Part shown: in pieces, positions 34,050 through 38,694 of the stretch
How the letters are laid out: every line of letters begins with the position of its first letter
Numbering within the stretch: the stretch's first letter is position 1
Source of the DNA: Chloroflexota bacterium
GTDB lineage: Bacteria; Chloroflexota; Dormibacteria; CF-121
DNA: 38,694 nucleotides
Assembly: GCA_005882045.1 (NCBI GenBank)
Contig: VBHO01000070.1
Coordinates: 1 to 38,694 of the forward strand
Direction of reading: 5' to 3'
Translations under genes and position numbers: made by a program
The notes under the pieces: generated by a model
Databases searched by the model: none
The model's input: only the letters and a program-made list of their open reading frames with translations
Told to the model about the DNA's origin: nothing

Positions 34050-35858
34050 ATGACAGAAACCTGCCCACGCTGGTTGCGCCTCCTTGTGGTCGCGACCGCG
34101 GGTACCGTGCTGCTGGTGGCCTGCGCTCCGACGGCCGGCCCGCCGACCACGTCGCCCAAGGCGGGTGGGAGGCTTACCGTTGCCTCGTGGCAGGAGCAGG
34201 ACAGCCTGCTGGCCTGCAATATCACGTCCGCCGCATCGCACGCATGCGCCTATATCAACCCGGCGATGGAAGGACTGCTGACCGTCAAGGCCAACCAGGA
34301 TCCGCTGCCCACCAATCCGAAACTGTCCGATTACTGGGTTCCCGAACTGGCGACGGAGGTCCCCACGCTCGAAAACGGGGACGTCAAAGTCAACGGAAAC
34401 AAAATGGACGTCACCTGGAAGCTGCGACACGGCGTCAAGTGGCACGACGGCGTGGCCTTCAGCTCCAAGGACGTCAAGGCGACGTTCGACTTCTGGTGGC
34501 TCAAATACCGTGATAAGAACCCGACGCCATTGATATCAACCAGCGGATGGGACCAGGTCGATAGCGTGGATACGCCAGACGACTTCACGGCCATCGTCCA
34601 CTTCAAGAGCGTCTACGCCGCCTACCTGACGCTCGGCACCGGCCCCTACGGCGTCCTGCCCGAGCACCTGTTGCAGCAGGTCTGGGCCCAGACCGGCGAT
34701 ATCACCCACGACAAAGTCACGGTCAGCATCGCGAACGGCTACAGCGGCTCGGACACGCTCGACAAGATCATGGTCGGCACGGGGCCCTTCATGTTCAAGG
34801 AATGGGTGACGGGGGACCACCTGACGTTGGTGCGAAATCCCCACTGGTGGGGTGGTGGTGGCCGCCCCTACCTCAACGAGATCCGGGTCAAATTCGACGC
34901 GGATGCCAACACCGAGCTCAACGAGCTGCGCACCAACACCATCGACATGGCGCTGGACTTGCGGCCGTCATTGTTGCCATCACTCTCGAGGCAGAGTGAT
35001 GTCACGACGGTGACGATCCTCGATAGTGCCACCGAGCACCTCGACATCAACCTGCACAACACCTTCCTCAAGGACGTGACCCTGCGAAAGGCGATCCTGA
35101 TGGCGATCGACCGGCAGAGAATCGTGGACACCTTGCTGCTCGGCCGGACAGTGGTGCCCCCCGACGCCTGGATGTGCATCCAGACGGGCGCCTGGTGCCT
35201 GGATCCGAATGCCAAGCACACTCCCTACGATGTGGCGGCGGCCAACAAGCTGCTCAACGACGCCGGTTACAAGCTCCAGACCTCCGGGCCCTGCAAGGGA
35301 TTCCGCACGGACCCGCAAGGACGTTGCGTGCAGCTCCATCTGATCACGACCACCCTGCCGCTGCGCGAAGAGCAGGAGGTCGTGATCGCCTCCGACCTCG
35401 CGGGGATCGGGATTCAGATCATCAAACCCTTCGCCAACGTCCCGGCCAGCCGCATGTTCGGCTCCTGCACCAGCGGCGGGATCATCTACAGCCACAACTT
35501 CGATCTCGCCATGTACACCAACAACTACAGTTACCCGGCGGAGCCCGACTCGCTCGCCTACACCGCCTACCACAGCTCCCAAATCCCGACCGACGCCAAT
35601 GGGTGCGTCGGTCAGAACACGACCTACATGAGCGACCCCCAGCTTGACCAGGCGCTCGACCAGGCGCGGCTGTCGGTCAAACTGTCGGATCGGAAGGATA
35701 AGTACATCGTGGCCCAGAGGCGGCTGGCCGACGTCATCCCCGAGATTCCGCTTTACCAGGCGGTCGACGTCGAGGCCTACAACAAGAAGCTGGCCGGCTA
35801 CAAGGGCAACGAATTCTGGTGGATGAACCAGTCCGCCGATTGGTACATCAGCCAATAA
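34050..35858 (+). CDS. Dipeptide/oligopeptide-type ABC binding lipoprotein (SBP family 5), second copy
   Basis: The 602-residue lipoprotein has lipobox LVAC (C25) and SBP family 5 features: GGRLTVASWQEQDSLLACN, WKLRHGVKWHDGVAFSSKDV, TGPFMFKEWVTGDHLTLVRN and YNKKLAGYKGNEFWW. It differs from the first copy (longer, with extra Cys and Asn-rich loops), so it is not a recent duplicate; it may bind a different peptide or have another specificity. Start is ATG 34050, just downstream of a strong promoter. A permease gene follows after 32 bp, preceded by GGTGG-rich ribosome-site-like sequence. Confidence 0.9.
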   Translation: MTETCPRWLRLLVVATAGTVLLVACAPTAGPPTTSPKAGGRLTVASWQEQDSLLACNITSAASHACAYINPAMEGLLTVKANQDPLPTNPKLSDYWVPELATEVPTLENGDVKVNGNKMDVTWKLRHGVKWHDGVAFSSKDVKATFDFWWLKYRDKNPTPLISTSGWDQVDSVDTPDDFTAIVHFKSVYAAYLTLGTGPYGVLPEHLLQQVWAQTGDITHDKVTVSIANGYSGSDTLDKIMVGTGPFMFKEWVTGDHLTLVRNPHWWGGGGRPYLNEIRVKFDADANTELNELRTNTIDMALDLRPSLLPSLSRQSDVTTVTILDSATEHLDINLHNTFLKDVTLRKAILMAIDRQRIVDTLLLGRTVVPPDAWMCIQTGAWCLDPNAKHTPYDVAAANKLLNDAGYKLQTSGPCKGFRTDPQGRCVQLHLITTTLPLREEQEVVIASDLAGIGIQIIKPFANVPASRMFGSCTSGGIIYSHNFDLAMYTNNYSYPAEPDSLAYTAYHSSQIPTDANGCVGQNTTYMSDPQLDQALDQARLSVKLSDRKDKYIVAQRRLADVIPEIPLYQAVDVEAYNKKLAGYKGNEFWWMNQSADWYISQ

Positions 35859-35890
35859 GTTTCTCCAGGGTGGAGGATTAGGGTGGGGGC

Positions 35891-36886
35891 GTGACCACCT
35901 ACGCCGTTCGCCGGATTCTGCAGGCGATCCCGCTCCTGCTCGTGATTTCCTTCGTGCTCTTTGCCATCCTGCAGGTGCTGCCGGAGAAGCCGTGGGACCT
36001 GCTGCTGCGCAATCCCCGGATGACCGCCGCCGATCGCGCCCGCCTGTTGGCCTACTACGGGTTCAATCAGCCGTTTCTTACGCAGTACCTGACCTACATG
36101 CGCAACCTGTTGCATTTCGACCTCGGGTTTTCGTATTTCAGCCACCAGACCACCGTCAGCCTGATCGCCGAGCGGCTGCCCAACACCGCGCTCCTGATGG
36201 GCACCGCCTACATCTTCACGCTGCTGGTCGCGATCCCGATTGGGATCGTGGCGGCGGTGAGGCAATATTCGAAGCTCGACAACTTCCTCACCACGGGCGC
36301 CTTCATTGGTATCTCGCTGCCCCAGTTCTGGTTCGGCTTGATGCTGATCATCCTGCTCTCGGTGCTGCCCTACCAGCACCTCGGCTTCCGCCTCTTTCCC
36401 ACAGACGGCATGTGGGACTCGGGCCACGAGGGCAACCTCGCGCACCTGAACCTGGGTGATCCGCTCAACCTGGCCTGGCACCTGGTGCTGCCGGGAATCG
36501 TGCTGGCGGTCCAGTCGATCGCGCAGTACAGCCGGTTCGTGCGCAGCAGCATGCTCGACGTCCTGGGCCAGGACTACATTCGGACCGCCCGCGCCAAGGG
36601 CCTCTCCCAACTGCGCGTCGTGGTTCGGCACGGATTTCGCAACTCGCTCTTGCCCCTCATCACACTGATGGGTCTCGACGTGCCGCAACTGTTCGCGGGT
36701 GCGCTGATCACCGAACAGGTCTTCACCTGGCCCGGCATGGGGCGGTTGTTCTGGGAATCCGCGGGCAAGGGCGATTACCAGGTGCTGCTCGGCATCATGA
36801 TCATCCTGGCGGTCCTCGTCGTGCTGGGCAACTTGATCGCCGACCTGGCCTATGGTTGGGCCGACCCCCGGATCCAGTACCGATGA
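35891..36886 (+). CDS. Dipeptide-type ABC permease, DppB-like
   Basis: The 331-residue permease has about six membrane helices, the first at residues 8-30 (RILQAIPLLLVISFVLFAIL). The EAA loop that docks the ATPase reads YIRTARAKGLSQLRVVVRHG and is followed by FRNSLLPLITLMGLDVPQL. This is the DppB subclass. With the DppC-like protein it forms the pore. GTG 35891 is the start; its TGA overlaps the next gene (ATGA, 36883-36886). Confidence 0.93.
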   Translation: MTTYAVRRILQAIPLLLVISFVLFAILQVLPEKPWDLLLRNPRMTAADRARLLAYYGFNQPFLTQYLTYMRNLLHFDLGFSYFSHQTTVSLIAERLPNTALLMGTAYIFTLLVAIPIGIVAAVRQYSKLDNFLTTGAFIGISLPQFWFGLMLIILLSVLPYQHLGFRLFPTDGMWDSGHEGNLAHLNLGDPLNLAWHLVLPGIVLAVQSIAQYSRFVRSSMLDVLGQDYIRTARAKGLSQLRVVVRHGFRNSLLPLITLMGLDVPQLFAGALITEQVFTWPGMGRLFWESAGKGDYQVLLGIMIILAVLVVLGNLIADLAYGWADPRIQYR

Positions 36887-37797
36887 TCAATCCCACCCTC
36901 GAACAATCGGAGCTACCACCGGGAGCAGGACAACTCGTCCCCGACTACGACCTCACGCGGGAGATCGGCTACTACCAGTTGGTGTGGCGCCGGCTCCTCC
37001 GCCATCGCCTGGCGGTGATCGCCGGCGGCTATCTTGGCCCGCTGCTGCTGCCCATGCGCTGGGATGAGCCCGACCTCTTCAATCGCTACGCCCCGCCGTC
37101 CTTCCCGCATGTGATGGGCACCGACGACCTGGGACGCGATCTCTTCAAGCGAATCCTCGAGGGCGGCCAGGTGTCGCTCGCCGTCGGCGTATTGGCCATG
37201 CTGGTCACCATCGTCCTGGGCGGCCTGATCGGCGCGCTGGCCGGGTATTTTGGGCGCCTTGCCGACAACGCCATGATGCGATTCACCGACGCTGTCCTCG
37301 CCATTCCGCAGATCTTCGTCCTGATCTTGATCATCGCCTCGTTCCGTCAGGCCGGTCACACGCCGGCCGTCATCATCTTCGCGATCGGGGTGACGTCCTG
37401 GCCGTACACCGCTCGCATCATCCGGTCGGTGGTACTGTCGATCCGCGAGAAGGAGTTCGTCGAGGCCGCCCGCGCGACCGGCTCGGGCAACTGGAAAATC
37501 CTGGCGCGCCACGTGCTGCCCAACGCCCTGGGACCGATCATGGTGGCGGCCACCCTCACCATCGGCTTTGCCATCATCCTGGAGAGCGCGCTCAGCTTTC
37601 TCGGCTACGGGTTGGGCCCGCCGATCGCCTCCTGGGGCGGGATGTTGTTCAACGCCAACGCCTTCATCTATGACGCGCCGTACGCACCCTTCGCCGCTCT
37701 GTTCCCAGGCCTGATGATTCTGATCGCGGTGCTCTGTGTGAACTTCGTCGGAGATGGGCTGCGGGATGCCTTCGACCCGCGGTCCTTCGAGCGCTGA
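36883..37797 (+). CDS. Dipeptide-type ABC permease, DppC-like, short first helix
   Basis: The 304-residue protein has an OppC N-terminus, then GTDDLGRDLFKRILEGGQVSL, the EAA loop EFVEAARATGSGNWKILARHVLP and the C-terminal helices. The region RHRLAVIAGGYLGPLLLPMRW is shorter than the usual first helix by about ten residues, as if an in-frame piece were lost. Such a loss might leave a helix too short to span the membrane; it may also be a sequence error. The gene starts in the DppB stop and its own stop overlaps the next start (TGATG). Confidence 0.88.
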   Translation: MINPTLEQSELPPGAGQLVPDYDLTREIGYYQLVWRRLLRHRLAVIAGGYLGPLLLPMRWDEPDLFNRYAPPSFPHVMGTDDLGRDLFKRILEGGQVSLAVGVLAMLVTIVLGGLIGALAGYFGRLADNAMMRFTDAVLAIPQIFVLILIIASFRQAGHTPAVIIFAIGVTSWPYTARIIRSVVLSIREKEFVEAARATGSGNWKILARHVLPNALGPIMVAATLTIGFAIILESALSFLGYGLGPPIASWGGMLFNANAFIYDAPYAPFAALFPGLMILIAVLCVNFVGDGLRDAFDPRSFER

Positions 37798-38694
37798 TGG
37801 GCAGCGGGCCGCCAGACGCAGCGGCCGTGCTCCGCTTGGAGCAGCTGCGGACCTACTTTGCCACCGGGGACGGGATGGTCAAGGCGGTCGATGGCATCGA
37901 TCTCCAGGTGCGCCCTGGGCGCACCCTGTGCGTGGTGGGCGAATCCGGATGCGGCAAGACGGTGACGGCGCTTTCCATCATGCGCCTCCTGCCGAGAACC
38001 GGACACATCGTCGGCGGCCGCATTCTGTTAGGAGGCCGCGACCTCGTGCAAGCCGATGAGGACGAGATGCGCGAGCTCCGCGGCAATGCGGTCTCGATGA
38101 TCTTCCAGGAGCCGATGACGTCGCTGAAGTCTACACAGTGGGCGATCAGGTGGGCGAGGCGATCCGCCAGCATCTCGACCTGCCGGAGCGGCAGGTGCGC
38201 GGTCGAGTGCTCGAGATCTTCCAGCTGGTCGGGATCGCGGGCAAACGGGTGCGGGACTATCCCCACCAGATGAGCGGCGGGATGCGCCAGCGGGTGATGA
38301 TCGCCATGGCGTTGGCCTGCAACCCAGCCGTGCTGATCGCCGATGAGCCGACCACCGCGCTCGATGTCACCATCCAGGCGCAGATCCTCGAGTTGATGCG
38401 GGAGCTGCAGCGGCGCAACCGAATGGCCATCATTCTTATCACGCACGACCTCGGCGTCGTTGCCGAGATGGCTGACGAGGTCGCGGTGATGTATGCGGGG
38501 AAAATTATCGAGCACGGCAGTGCCGACCAGATTTTCGACAACCCCCGTCATCCGTATACCCGGGGCCTGCTGGCCTCGATCCCAAGCCTGGCGGCGCGTG
38601 GCCGGCCGCTGACCGCCATCACCGGGACCGTCCCGCACCCGCTGAACCTTCCGCCGGGTTGCACCTTCGCCCCTCGCTGCCCCCGGGCGTTCGA
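37797..38694 (+). pseudogene. Dipeptide-type ABC ATPase, DppD-like, frameshifted and cut by the window end
   Basis: The first frame gives the Walker A motif VGESGCGKTVTALSIMRLLP and Q-loop FQEPMTSL. Similarity leaves that frame after 38128. Another frame carries on with [14 protein letters not shown], the signature [15 protein letters not shown], Walker [27 protein letters not shown] and the OppD-type end [10 protein letters not shown], with no stop before 38694. The join lacks four bases of the usual codons for Asn-Pro-Val (SLNPVYTVG), so a 4-base deletion between 38128 and 38129 explains the shift. It would energise the upstream permeases. Confidence 0.85.

Overview
This is a high-GC bacterial chromosome segment with densely packed genes and many start/stop overlaps (ATGA, TGATG). 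No plasmid, phage or transposase genes are visible. The gene set (YvcK with N-terminal membrane helices, bactofilin, LipM-type octanoyltransferase, DUF1232 gene next to rplI, SelA/SelB, an ECF sigma factor with a zinc-finger tail, tandem dipeptide-type binding proteins) suggests a Chloroflexota or Candidatus Dormibacterota relative. That placement is inference from gene content; no rRNA or tRNA gene is present to confirm it.

Layout. 1-1618: the end of a membrane/secretion module (small membrane protein, VirB6/TrbL-like polytopic protein, anchored M23 endopeptidase). 1667-5949: ssb, a 44-residue acidic ORF, ychF (probable AUU start), lipM, a small membrane protein, a bactofilin with a strong terminator, and an M50-like protein whose zinc motif is degraded. 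5952-9193: selA-selB. 9193-11368: a lipoprotein/MFS pair that resembles the mycobacterial LprG-P55 lipid exporter. 11395-15761: ROK kinase, CCA/poly(A) polymerase family enzyme, a frameshifted Na+/H+ antiporter, a DUF1232 protein and ribosomal protein L9. 15758-19756: dnaB carrying a 431-residue homing intein inside its Walker A motif, then purA. 19712-23095: a solitary RnfD/NqrB-like membrane protein (minus), a secreted beta-propeller and a RidA-family protein. 23092-26280: a two-component system on the minus strand whose response regulator is disrupted, and a divergent PAP2-family gene. 26283-26407 holds a large nested RNA-like hairpin plus two short hairpins. 26440-30462: yvcK (minus), ilvE, glycerate kinase and a histidine-rich protein. 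30459-32116: an ECF sigma factor with a fused zinc domain (minus) and a divergent two-repeat protein. 32119-38694: a three-copy 36-bp tandem repeat leading into a dipeptide-type ABC importer (two binding proteins, two permeases, one ATPase cut by the window end).

How the genes work together. Most are housekeeping: replication (SSB, DnaB), translation (YchF, L9, CCA enzyme, SelA/SelB), purine and branched-chain amino acid metabolism, lipoylation. Accessory functions concern the envelope: lipoprotein plus MFS exporter, bactofilin, PAP2 enzyme, peptide uptake.

The most notable points are: the LprG-P55-like pair outside Actinobacteria; the intein in the DnaB P-loop; the 31-bp nested hairpin at 26283-26373; the 36-bp triple repeat that runs in frame into a lipoprotein signal peptide without a standard start codon; the probable AUU start of ychF; the histidine-rich protein; and a cluster of small deletions or frameshifts in otherwise conserved genes (antiporter, response regulator, DppC-like and DppD-like), which may be decay or sequence error.
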